Shown piece after piece: positions 42,834-51,296 of a stretch of 64,000 nt of DNA. The notes under the pieces were generated by a model, which was given only the letters and a program-made list of their open reading frames with translations, did not search any database and was not told the DNA's origin. Source of the stretch: Acidimicrobiia bacterium (GTDB taxonomy: Bacteria > Actinomycetota > Acidimicrobiia > Acidimicrobiales > Aldehydirespiratoraceae). How positions within the stretch are numbered: position 1 is the stretch's first letter; the number at the start of each line of letters is the position of its first letter. The translations under genes and the position numbers were made by a program. The DNA is taken from assembly GCA_022820805.1 (NCBI GenBank), contig JAJEEV010000016.1, positions 1-64,000 on the forward strand. Reading direction: 5' to 3'.

Positions 42834-44843
42834 CTCGTGGCGCTGCTCGGAGATGCGGAACTTCAGCTTCTTGTTGGGAGACATCGACGGGAACGGGCTG
42901 ATCTTGAGCTTGTAGTTCTTGGGGGCGATCTCGAAGGTGAAGTAGTGCGCCATCATCAGCAGGTTGGTGGCCAGATACATCTCGGTCTGACGGGACCCGA
43001 GGCACGTGTGAGTACCTAGGCCGTACGGGACGTACCCGGTGCCGATGTGCTCTTTGCGCGGCGCTTGATATCGGTCGATGTCGAACTTGAAGGGATCGGG
43101 GAAGAGATCCTCCATGTAGTGCGTGGCGGTCGTCGCGATGAATACCCGAACACCCTCGGGAAGCTCATAGCCCTGAACCTCGCACGCGTTGGCTACGTTC
43201 CGGACCGACAATGGGACGATCGGGTACATACGCATCACTTCCATAATGAAGCGACGAGTGACGTCAGTCTCCGTTCCGGTGAGTGCGTCGCGATCCGGAT
43301 CATCGTCGGTGAACAGGGCATCAGCCTCGGCGCGGATCTTCTCGTACAACTCCGGCCGCGACACCATGGCGTGCGTGATGAAGCTGAGCTGATCGCCTAC
43401 GTACATGCTGGCGATCAGCGGTGCCGAGAGCACGAACCGCAAATTCGACTCCGGGAGGAACTGCCGATCGTTCGAGTGCATGGTCAGTAGGTCATCGGCA
43501 AGATCGCGGGGGCATCCAGCCCGCTGGGCGGGCGTATGGACACTCAGGACCCGATCCACAACCTCACCGACCAGTTTTGCCCTGCGCTTCATGCCCGGGG
43601 TCTTCAGCATGAACTTGGGGAGAGTTCGGCCGATGTGCGTCTTGAGGGCACGATCCTTGAACTTGTGCATGTCGTCAACGATGTCCTGCGAATCGATGCT
43701 GACAGACAGTGGTGACATGGCCGCGTTGATCAGCTTCCGGCACATTCCCACCCCGGGGAGCGTTTCTCCGACATTCCAGGTGTTCATCTCGTTCCGCGCG
43801 TGGGCGAGGAACTCATCCAACTGCTCTTCGAGCCTGGTGCGCGAGTACGCAGGCTGAATGGACTTCCGGTACCGAAAGTGATCGGCGCCGTCGAGGGCGG
43901 GCAACAGTCCGACCCCGCCGTAGACCTTTTCGAAGTCCTCCAGATAGTCCCTGGCTCTCAAGTGCATGCGACCGTGCCGATGCACCCAGTGATTCGTCTC
44001 GGGTCCAGCGAGAACGATCATGTTCTCTGCGACCGGCGGCCGGATCTCGAACACCGGGCCATACTCTTTCTGGAGTTCCGCGAAGACCGCGGGCAGGTTG
44101 CCGCTGCGCACATTCTTGCTGCGCAGCAGTTTCCGCAGCTTGACGACGGGAATCTGCTTTGCCAGGGCGGACCGCCGGAACTGCGGCCCGGCTATGTTGT
44201 GGCCGACGGCATCGGCGATGGCGCGGCCGATCAAGTCCATCTTGCAGATCTGCTCAACGCGCTCCTCGGACTCCTCATCAAGTTCGAAGATGAACCGCAG
44301 GACGTCGCAAGTGTCGATGAGACAGATGATGATGTCTCGCGGATCCGGAATCTCGTTGTTGAAGACCGCCCGGCTGATGCGGGTCTTGACGAACTCGACC
44401 GCCGTGCCCACCTCGGATCCCGTGTGGACTCCCATCCGCCAGGCCGATCCGGCCAGCGACCAGAAGTCGCCGTCGTGGTGCTGGAGGATCTTCAGGTCGC
44501 ACAGGCGGGCCAGGGTCAGGTCGATGATCGACTCTGCCTCGGGGGCGAGCCGCTCGATCCAGTACTGGGCGTTGCGCTGGGTCTTCTCCGCCGCGATCTT
44601 GTAGAGCACGGGGTCGAGGGCCGGATCGCCGGTGGCGGTCCCGTCCAACAGGATCAGGGACTCCATGTCGGTGTCGATGCGAGCCATCAGCGACAGTTCG
44701 GCGAGGGCCGCACCGACGACGGCGCAGTTCAGATTCCATCCCGGAACCTGGCGAAAATAGCCGCTCTCCTCATTGAGGAGGGTCAGGACGAGTTCGTCGA
44801 TCAGGGTCAACGACCTGATCATCACACCACGCCCGGTGTTCAA
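42822..44843 (-). CDS. GPP34-P450 fusion protein
   Basis: A 673-residue fusion. Residues about 10-220 match the GPP34 (GOLPH3-like) fold: SLTLIDELVLTLLNEESG, NCAVVGAALAELSLMARI, ILLDGTATGDPALDPVL, then long helices. In eukaryotes this fold binds PI4P on membranes; bacterial copies are little known. After a linker, residues about 240-673 are a cytochrome P450: ExxR is E535-VMR538, and the haem loop is PYGLGTHTC614LG, with Tyr in place of the usual first Phe. The I-helix segment ASMYVGDQLSF replaces the usual AGxET with GDQ, so oxygen activation may differ. A P450 delivered to a membrane lipid by a GPP34 domain would fit the Rieske, FAD and MMPL genes on the opposite strand. Confidence 0.8.
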   Translation of the reverse strand: MNTGRGVMIRSLTLIDELVLTLLNEESGYFRQVPGWNLNCAVVGAALAELSLMARIDTDMESLILLDGTATGDPALDPVLYKIAAEKTQRNAQYWIERLAPEAESIIDLTLARLCDLKILQHHDGDFWSLAGSAWRMGVHTGSEVGTAVEFVKTRISRAVFNNEIPDPRDIIICLIDTCDVLRFIFELDEESEERVEQICKMDLIGRAIADAVGHNIAGPQFRRSALAKQIPVVKLRKLLRSKNVRSGNLPAVFAELQKEYGPVFEIRPPVAENMIVLAGPETNHWVHRHGRMHLRARDYLEDFEKVYGGVGLLPALDGADHFRYRKSIQPAYSRTRLEEQLDEFLAHARNEMNTWNVGETLPGVGMCRKLINAAMSPLSVSIDSQDIVDDMHKFKDRALKTHIGRTLPKFMLKTPGMKRRAKLVGEVVDRVLSVHTPAQRAGCPRDLADDLLTMHSNDRQFLPESNLRFVLSAPLIASMYVGDQLSFITHAMVSRPELYEKIRAEADALFTDDDPDRDALTGTETDVTRRFIMEVMRMYPIVPLSVRNVANACEVQGYELPEGVRVFIATTATHYMEDLFPDPFKFDIDRYQAPRKEHIGTGYVPYGLGTHTCLGSRQTEMYLATNLLMMAHYFTFEIAPKNYKLKISPFPSMSPNKKLKFRISEQRHELPV

Positions 44844-44986
44844 GGACCCTGCACTCCGTGTCGCATCGGACGGGATGCTACCCGTTGGCCACCATGCCTA
44901 CCAATAGCTGAAACCCTGGCGTGGACGCGCTCTCCCGGCAGTCCGGGCCCGGCCGGTAGGCTGAGCCGGTCGGCGACGGCCGGCGG

Positions 44987-45059
44987 GCCCCCATCGTCCA
45001 GCGGCCTAGGACGCCGGCCTTTCACGCCGGTAACACGGGTTCGAATCCCGTTGGGGGTG
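44987..45059 (+). tRNA. tRNA-Glu (TTC)
   Basis: Seventy-three bases form a full cloverleaf: acceptor GCCCCCA/TGGGGGT, D stem GTCC/GGAC, anticodon stem CCGGC/GCCGG with loop CTTTCAC, T stem ACGGG/CCCGT with loop TTCGAAT. The anticodon TTC gives Glu. CCA is not encoded. First of a Glu-Asp-Phe cluster. Confidence 0.95.
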
Positions 45060-45114
45060 CGAGCAGCGGGACGGCTCGCTAGCGTCTCTGTTCCCGCACG
45101 CCCGTCGTGCGCCC

Positions 45115-45189
45115 GGTCCTGTAGATCAGTCTGGAGTGATCGCCACCCTGTCAAGGTGGAGGCCGCGGGTTCAAATCCCGTCAGGACCG
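45115..45189 (+). tRNA. tRNA-Asp (GTC)
   Basis: Seventy-five bases with acceptor GGTCCTG/CAGGACC and anticodon stem CCACC/GGTGG around CTGTCAA. The anticodon GTC gives Asp. The T arm reads CGGGTTCAAATCCCG. CCA is not encoded. Confidence 0.95.
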
Positions 45190-45220
45190 CGTTACCGCCC
45201 TCACCGGCGGTGACAACCCC

Positions 45221-45293
45221 GGTCGGGTAGCTCAGTTGGCAGAGCGTCCGCCTGAAAAGCGGAAGGTCCGCGGATCGACGCCGCGCCCGACCA
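45221..45293 (+). tRNA. tRNA-Phe (GAA)
   Basis: Seventy-three bases with acceptor GGTCGGG/CCCGACC and anticodon stem TCCGC/GCGGA around CTGAAAA, anticodon GAA. The T stem CGCGG/CCGCG carries the loop ATCGACG, so position 54 is A instead of the usual T. CCA is not encoded. Confidence 0.93.
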
Positions 45294-45344
45294 CTACAGT
45301 GACAGCGCGATGATCGACGACTGCCCGACCCGCGTCGCGACGCC

Positions 45345-46652
45345 ATGACCGTCGCTACCCCCGGCTCGACTGCCAAGCCCCCTCCGGCTACCGAGGGCGA
45401 TCCCCGCAACCCGATCCACAACGTCTTCTGGCGTCGGCATCGCAGCGAGGTGGAGGAGGACCTGAGCAGGCTGCGATCGGAGCCGCTCACGTTCTTCCCC
45501 GGATTCCAGTTCGTGGACGAACTGGCGGGCATAAAGACGCCGGGCGCCTGGGTCGTGCCCCGGCACGCCCCGATCCTGGAGGTGTCGCGCAAGCCGCAGA
45601 TCTACTCGTCGGCCCAGGGGGTCACCATCAACGACTTCCCGCCCGAGTTCAACGAGTACTTCAACTCCATCATCGCCATGGACGACCCCCGCCACGCCCG
45701 GCTGAGACGGCTGGTCTCGGCGGGCTTCACCCCCCGGATGCTGGCCCGGCTGGAGGACTCGGTGCGGGATCAGGCCTCGATGATCGTGGACGAGGTCTGC
45801 GAGCGGGGCGAGTGCGACTTCGTCACCGACGTGGCCGCCCGGCTGCCGCTGCGCATCGTCTGCGACCTGATGGGGATCCCCGCGTCGGAGCACGACTTCG
45901 TGTTCGACCAGTCCAACATCATCCTGGGCGCGGCCGACGAGGAGTACGTCCCCGAGTTCGGCGACCTGATCACCGCCATCCTCACCGCGGGGGAGAGTCT
46001 GAGCCGGCTGATGGACGATGTGGCCGAGTCGAAGGTCGGCGTGGAGTCCGAGGACCTGACCAGCATCCTCGTCAACGCGGAGGTCGACGGGGAGCGGCTG
46101 ACCCGGGCCGAGCTGGCCAGCTTCTTCATCCTGCTGGTGGTGGCCGGAAACGAGACCACCCGCAACGCCATCAGCTGGGGCCTGGTGTACCTCACCGACA
46201 ATGATGACCAGCGCCGCATCTGAGCCGAGGACTTCGAGGGCGTGGCCCACAGTGCGGTGGAGGAGATCGTTCGGATCGCCAGCCCGGTCACCTACATGCG
46301 CCGCACCGCCCTGTGCGACACCGAGCTGGAGGGCGTCAAGATCGACGAGGGCGACCAAGTGGTGATGCACTACCTGTGCGCCAACCGGGACGAGACGGTG
46401 TTCGACGACCCGCTCGCCTTCGACGTGCTGCGCGACCCCAACTCCCACGTGGGCTACGGCGGCCCCGGTCCGCACTACTGCCTGGGCGCCCACCTGGCCC
46501 GCCGGGAGATCAAGGTGATGTTCCGGGAGCTGTTCAGCCGCATCGGCGACATCCACGCCACCGGCGAGCCCGAACTGCTCTCGTCCGCCTTCATCCACGG
46601 CATCAAGCACCTCCCCGCCGAGTTCACCCCAACCGGACCCGGCCGGTCCTAG
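45345..46652 (+). pseudogene. Cytochrome P450 (CYP125/124-like), interrupted by one in-frame TGA
   Basis: The frame runs from the ATG at 45345 to 46652 with a single TGA at 46221-46223; all else is intact. Before the stop are the I-helix VVAGNETTRN and the upstream P450 core. After it, in the same frame, come EEIVR (the ExxR motif), and GGPGPHYCLGAHLARRE with the haem cysteine. Relatives have Trp at the stop position (RRI-W-AEDFEGVA is the expected pattern), so TGG to TGA is the simplest change. The protein would have 435 residues. It resembles actinobacterial P450s that oxidise sterol side chains or terpenoids. It could be a pseudogene, a sequence error, or a case of readthrough; the intact motifs on both sides argue for recent loss or an error. 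Confidence 0.8.
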
Positions 46653-46696
46653 CGAGGTCGCACACCCGGGGCCAGGCGGCAACATCCACGGGCTTG

Positions 46697-47050
46697 TCAG
46701 GCCCGGCCTCTCAGGGGGACCAACTGCCGGTGAACCGGGTCTACTTGCAGCCTCAACCCCTCCAGCGTGTAGGCGCCCAGCAGTGCGGGCGCACCCTCCG
46801 CCCCGAAGACGACCAGGGTGGCCTCGGTGCGTCCGTCGATGCTGGCCATGGCCCGGGCGATGTCGTAGAAGTCGCGTCGCCCGTCGGCCAGTTCGAGGTG
46901 CACCTTCTCGAAGGGCGAGACCCCGAGCTCCCGCAACTGGTCCGCGGCGACGACCGTGAAGGTCGAGCCGGTGTCCACCAGCGCCTCCAGTTCCAGCGAG
47001 CTTCGACCATCCATGGTCTCGAGCCGTAGCGGCCATTCAAAAGTTCCCAT
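46697..47050 (-). CDS. Retropepsin-like aspartic protease domain protein
   Basis: A 117-residue protein with the clan AA core: LELEALVDTGSTFTVVAADQL, in which DTGS is the catalytic motif of single-domain, dimer-forming retropepsins, then LADGRRDFYDIARAMASIDG and a hydrophobic LLGAYTLEGLRLQVD flap or dimer strand. Bacterial copies include solitary domains of unknown substrate. The start is the ATG at 47050, with GAGAGGTGG just upstream; the longer frame adds 11 unlikely residues. No signal peptide or membrane helix is present. It lies between the broken P450 and the repeat region. Confidence 0.7.
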   Translation of the reverse strand: MGTFEWPLRLETMDGRSSLELEALVDTGSTFTVVAADQLRELGVSPFEKVHLELADGRRDFYDIARAMASIDGRTEATLVVFGAEGAPALLGAYTLEGLRLQVDPVHRQLVPLRGRA

Positions 47051-47152
47051 TCCACCTCTCCAACTCTTTTCCATATATTTCAAGCTAACTCAACCCCCCC
47101 AAGCATTGCAACCACCGCCAACGGAAACCGCAACGTCCAGCCGGGAGATGCC

Positions 47153-47379
47153 CAGGCGGGGGATGGGGTGTTCGACTTGCGAGCGAGTAGGGCGAAGCCC
47201 GTGCGAGCAAGCGAACACCCGCAGCACCCGCCGAGCGAACGCACAGCCAGGCGGGGGATGCCAGCCCGCGGATACCAGGCGGGGGATGCGGGTGTACGAC
47301 TTGCGAGCGAGTAGGGCGAAGCCCGTGCGAGCAAGCGAACACCCGCAGCACCCGCCGGACGCAGCACCCGCCGGTCCCC
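47153..47379 (+). repeat. Direct repeats with internal hairpin, upstream of ilvD
   Basis: The gap 47051-47408 holds two long copies, starting at 47154 and 47277 (123 bases apart). Both begin AGGCGGGGGATG and continue with an identical stretch of about 60 bases that includes GAGCGAGTAGGGCGAAGCCC, then GAACACCCGCAGCACCCGCC. A short third copy of the AGGCGGGGGATGC head starts at 47249. Each long copy contains the stem GGGC-GAA-GCCC, and CTTGC and GCAAG arms further out can pair. With only two full units, it is not CRISPR. The rest of the gap shows no gene. Confidence 0.75.
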
Positions 47380-47408
47380 AGCAGAGCAGAGTTCGGTAGT
47401 GTTGACCC

Positions 47409-49262
47409 ATGGGGAAGCTCCGATCACACACCACCACGCAAGGTCGGAACATGGCCGGCGCCCGCGCCCTGTGGCGGGCCACCGGCATGACCGACGACGA
47501 CTTCGACAAGCCCATCGTGGCGGTGTCCAACTCGTTCACCCAGTTCGTGCCGGGCCACGTGCACCTGAAGGACCTCGGCCAGCTGGTGGCCGGCGAGATC
47601 GCGGCCGCAGGCGGGGTGGCCAAGGAGTTCAACACCATCGCGGTTGACGACGGCATCGCCATGGGCCACGGCGGGATGCTCTACAGCCTTCCGAGCCGCG
47701 ACCTCATCGCCGACTCGGTCGAGTACATGGTGAACGCCCACTGTGCCGACGCGCTGGTGTGCATCTCCAACTGCGACAAGATCACTCCCGGGATGCTGAT
47801 CGCCGCCATGCGGCTCAACGTTCCCACCGTGTTCGTCTCGGGCGGACCGATGGAGGCGGGCAAGACCAAGCTGGCCGGAGTGAGCGTGAAGCTCGACCTG
47901 ATCAATCCCATGATCTCGGCGGGCGACGACTCGGTCAGCGACGAGGACCTGCTGGAGATGGAGCGCTCGGCCTGCCCGACCTGCGGGTCCTGCTCGGGGA
48001 TGTTCACCGCCAACTCCATGAACTGCCTCACCGAGGCCCTGGGGCTGTCACTTCCCGGCAACGGCACGGTGGTTGCCACCCACGCCGACCGCCGCGAGCT
48101 GTTCTGTGAGGCCGGCCGGCGGGTGGTCGACCTGGCCCGGCGCTACTACGAGAAGGACGACGAGTCGGTGCTGCCCCGCTCGATCGCCAGCAAGGTCGCC
48201 TTCGAGAACGCCATGCGCCTCGACATCGCCATGGGCGGCTCCACCAACACCGTGCTGCACATCCTGGCCGCGGCCCGGGAGGGCGAGGTGGACTTCACCA
48301 TGGCCGACATCGACCGGCTCAGCCGCAACACGCCCAACATCTGCAAGGTTGCGCCGTCCACGGACCGGTACCACGTCGAGGACGTTCACCGGGCCGGGGG
48401 GATCATGGGCATCCTGGGCGAGCTCGACCGGGGCGGGCTGCTGGACACGTCGGTCCCGACGGTGCACTCGAACACGCTGGCCGACGCCCTCGAGGTGTGG
48501 GACGTGATGCGCGACCCCTCCAGCGAGGTCGTCGAGTTCTACCGGGCAGGGCCGGCGGGGATCCCCACCCAGGTGGCGTTCAGCCAGGCCACCAGATGGC
48601 CGAGCCTCGACACCGACCGCACCGACGGCTGCATCCGCTCCGTCGACGCCCCCTACAACGCCGACGGCGGCCTGGCCGTGCTCTACGGCAACATCGCAAC
48701 CGACGGCTGCATCATCAAGACCGCCGGCGTCGACGAGTCGATCTTCCGTTTCTCCGGACCGGCCAGAGTGTTCGAGAGCCAGGAGGACGCCTGCGACGGG
48801 ATCCTCGCTTCCTCCGGAGGGGTCCAGTCCGGTGATGTGGTGGTCGTCCGCTACGAGGGGCCCAGGGGCGGCCCCGGCATGCAGGAGATGCTCTACCCGA
48901 CCTCGTACATCAAGTCCCGCGGGCTGGGCAAGGAGTGCGCGCTGTTCACCGACGGCCGCTTCTCCGGCGGAACGTCGGGCCTGTCCATCGGCCACGCCTC
49001 GCCCGAGGCGGCCGAGGGCGGTGCCATCGGCCTGATCCGGGACGGCGACATCATCGACATCGACATCCCGAACCGCACGGTCAACCTCAGAGTCGACGAC
49101 GCCGAACTGACCCGGCGGCGGCAGCAGGAGGACGAGCGCCCGGGAGGCTGGCGGCCCCGCGCCCGCGAACGCCAGGTGTCGACCGCGCTGCGCGCCTACG
49201 CGGCCATGGCAACCTCAGCCGACACGGGAGCGGTGCGCGACCTGACCAGGCTCGAAGGCTGA
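47409..49262 (+). CDS. ilvD: Dihydroxy-acid dehydratase
   Basis: A 617-residue iron-sulfur enzyme that dehydrates 2,3-dihydroxy-acids in isoleucine and valine synthesis. Cluster cysteines lie in [12 protein letters not shown] and [38 protein letters not shown] and the later [23 protein letters not shown] complete the family pattern. The start is the ATG at 47409, close behind the direct-repeat region, which therefore occupies its leader or promoter. No other branched-chain genes are adjacent. The repeat could influence its expression, for example through its hairpins. Confidence 0.96.
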   Translation: MGKLRSHTTTQGRNMAGARALWRATGMTDDDFDKPIVAVSNSFTQFVPGHVHLKDLGQLVAGEIAAAGGVAKEFNTIAVDDGIAMGHGGMLYSLPSRDLIADSVEYMVNAHCADALVCISNCDKITPGMLIAAMRLNVPTVFVSGGPMEAGKTKLAGVSVKLDLINPMISAGDDSVSDEDLLEMERSACPTCGSCSGMFTANSMNCLTEALGLSLPGNGTVVATHADRRELFCEAGRRVVDLARRYYEKDDESVLPRSIASKVAFENAMRLDIAMGGSTNTVLHILAAAREGEVDFTMADIDRLSRNTPNICKVAPSTDRYHVEDVHRAGGIMGILGELDRGGLLDTSVPTVHSNTLADALEVWDVMRDPSSEVVEFYRAGPAGIPTQVAFSQATRWPSLDTDRTDGCIRSVDAPYNADGGLAVLYGNIATDGCIIKTAGVDESIFRFSGPARVFESQEDACDGILASSGGVQSGDVVVVRYEGPRGGPGMQEMLYPTSYIKSRGLGKECALFTDGRFSGGTSGLSIGHASPEAAEGGAIGLIRDGDIIDIDIPNRTVNLRVDDAELTRRRQQEDERPGGWRPRARERQVSTALRAYAAMATSADTGAVRDLTRLEG

Positions 49263-49280
49263 ACCGACCGGTTCAGCAGC

Positions 49281-50711
49281 TCAGAGCAGGTCGGAGGGGA
49301 CCGCCGGCGCCGGCGGGCGCACGCAGCCTTCGTCCACCGCGCAGGCCGCCACCTCGACCGCGACCCGCGACGCGACCCGGCGATCGAAGACGGACGGGAT
49401 GATGTAGTTGCGGTCCAGATCCTCGTCGTCGATCACCCCGGCGATCGCGACGGCCGCGGCCGACTTCATCCGCTCGGTGATGCGGGTGGCACTGGCGTCC
49501 AGCGCGCCTCTGAACACGCCCGGAAAGGCGAGAACATTGTTGATCTGATTGGGGAAGTCGGACCGGCCGGTGGCCATGATCGCAGCCAGACCGTCGACCT
49601 CCTCGGGGCGGATCTCCGGATCGGGGTTCGCCATCGCAAAGACAATCGGATCGCGGCCCATGGCCCGGACATCGTCCGCCCTCAGCAGACCCGGCGCGGA
49701 CACTCCAACAAACACATCGGTGCCGCGGATGACCTCCGAGAGAGAGCCCGCCTTCTGATCGGGATTGGTATTGGTTGCGAACCATTGCTTGGCGTCGTGC
49801 AATCCACTGCGACCCCTATGGATCGCACCGAGCCGGTCGACGCCCACAATCTCGCCGACACCAGCGTCATGAAGCATCTTGGCGACGGCCAAACCGGCCG
49901 CGCCGGTGCCCGAGATCACCACCGACACACCGTCGAGGGGTTTGCCGATCAGCTTGAGAGAGTTTCTCAAGGCAGCTGTGGTAACGATGGCCGTGCCGTG
50001 CTGATCGTCATGAAACACGGGAATATCGAGGGCATCAATGAGCCGTTCCTCGATCTCGAAGGCCGCCGGCGCGGCGATGTCCTCCAAGTTGATGCCGCCG
50101 AACGACGGTGCCATGCGAACAACGGTCTCAACCAGTTCGTCGGGCGTGCTCACATCAAGACACACCGGGAAGGCGTCCACGCCTCCGAACTCCTTGAACA
50201 GCAGAGCCTTGCCCTCCATTACCGGCAGGGCCGCGGCCGGGCCGATGTTGCCGAGGCCCAGTACCGCGGTGCCGTCGGTGACGATGGCAACGATGTTCTT
50301 CACGATCGTGTGGGTGTGACGCAGCATGGGCTCCCGCTCGATCGCGGTGCACACTCGGGCCACGCCCGGCGTGTACGCCATGGCCAGGTCATGGGCGTCA
50401 CCAACCGGACACAGGGCGTTGACCTCGATCTTTCCGCCCTCATGGAGCCGGAATGTGCGGTCCCACCAGTCGAGAACGGTGACGCCGTCGAGATGACTGA
50501 CCGCGGTCACTATCTCGCGGGCATGGTCCGGCGACTTGGCGAGCACATCGATCTCTCGCATCACGACCGGGCCCTTGGCCTCGAATCCCGGGATGGCGGC
50601 AATATTGCCGCCTGCATCGCCAATGGCGGTAGCGAAGCGACCCAACGTCCCGGGGCGATTCCCCAGCGAGACCTTGATAGTTATCGAGTAGGCGGGCGTT
50701 GGTGTGTCCAA
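49281..50711 (-). CDS. NAD(P)-dependent malic enzyme with N-terminal ACT domain
   Basis: A 476-residue enzyme that oxidatively decarboxylates malate to pyruvate. Residues about 8-85 are an ACT domain (SITIKVSLGNRPGTLGRFATAIG), which normally binds an amino acid regulator. The malic domain follows: YTPGVARVCTAIEREP, VTDGTAVLGLGNIGPAAALPVMEGKALLFK, and FHDDQHGTAIVTTAAL. The nucleotide motif is VVISGTGAAGLAVAKML. The SAPGLL and FAMANPDPEI segments are conserved. It is convergent with ilvD; a direct metabolic link via pyruvate is possible but not shown. Confidence 0.92.
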   Translation of the reverse strand: MDTPTPAYSITIKVSLGNRPGTLGRFATAIGDAGGNIAAIPGFEAKGPVVMREIDVLAKSPDHAREIVTAVSHLDGVTVLDWWDRTFRLHEGGKIEVNALCPVGDAHDLAMAYTPGVARVCTAIEREPMLRHTHTIVKNIVAIVTDGTAVLGLGNIGPAAALPVMEGKALLFKEFGGVDAFPVCLDVSTPDELVETVVRMAPSFGGINLEDIAAPAAFEIEERLIDALDIPVFHDDQHGTAIVTTAALRNSLKLIGKPLDGVSVVISGTGAAGLAVAKMLHDAGVGEIVGVDRLGAIHRGRSGLHDAKQWFATNTNPDQKAGSLSEVIRGTDVFVGVSAPGLLRADDVRAMGRDPIVFAMANPDPEIRPEEVDGLAAIMATGRSDFPNQINNVLAFPGVFRGALDASATRITERMKSAAAVAIAGVIDDEDLDRNYIIPSVFDRRVASRVAVEVAACAVDEGCVRPPAPAVPSDLL

Positions 50712-50856
50712 ATCAACTCCCGGATTTGCGCTGGTTGAGGCAGAAACCCTAGCCAGATATCAGCAGAACACATCTATTTGCCAGCCGTGGTTGAATATGC
50801 GATACGGCAATGGCTATCATTCGAGTCTCTAGATTCAACAGAACAAGGAGCAACCA

Positions 50857-51258
50857 GTGGTTCGACACATGTCAGACGAACACAAGGCTGCGAATGCCCG
50901 GGCTCGATCCGAAAACAAGGCGGTAAGCGCATACCTGGAGGGTCTCGAATCGAACCGGCCTCGACCCGGTCGGAGGCGTACTGCCGAGTCGATGCAGAAG
51001 CGAATCGAAGCAATCAGCGAAGCGCTCGAGGGAGCGACACCCATTCGTCGGGTGCAGCTCATACAAGAGCGAATCGACCTCGAGCGTACGTTGAGCGCGC
51101 CCGCAGAAACGACCGACATCAGCGAACTCGAGGACGCATTCGTCGAGATTGCGGTGTCCTACAGCGGCCGCAAGGGAATCACATACTCCGCATGGAGAGA
51201 GGTGGGCGTTCCCGCGGCGGTCCTCAAGCGGGCTGGAATCTCCCGCGGCGGGACCTGA
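50857..51258 (+). CDS. Conserved hypothetical protein
   Basis: A 133-residue, highly charged soluble protein. Residues about 1-95 are helical (NARARSENKAVSAYLEGLE, ESMQKRIEAISEALEG, LIQERIDLERTL) and rich in Arg and Glu, likely a coiled coil. The C-terminus GRKGITYSAWREVGVPAAVLKRAGI looks like a small nucleic-acid-binding or helix-turn-helix-type unit, but I cannot name it. The GTG start at 50857 has AAGGAG six bases upstream; the ATG at 50869 is an alternative. Neighbours are convergent purB and divergent malic enzyme. Confidence 0.65.
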   Translation: MVRHMSDEHKAANARARSENKAVSAYLEGLESNRPRPGRRRTAESMQKRIEAISEALEGATPIRRVQLIQERIDLERTLSAPAETTDISELEDAFVEIAVSYSGRKGITYSAWREVGVPAAVLKRAGISRGGT

Positions 51259-51296
51259 CGGTCACCCCGTCTCCCGGCCCGTCATGAGCCGGGGGG

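Noticed and set aside
43800..45230. A 476-residue plus-strand frame across the P450 and tRNA region
   Set aside because: It is antisense to the GPP34-P450 gene and runs through two tRNA genes; no family features are seen.
47153..47379. CRISPR array
   Set aside because: Only two full units and a partial one, with 123-base spacing and hairpin-containing repeats; there are no short unique spacers and no cas genes.
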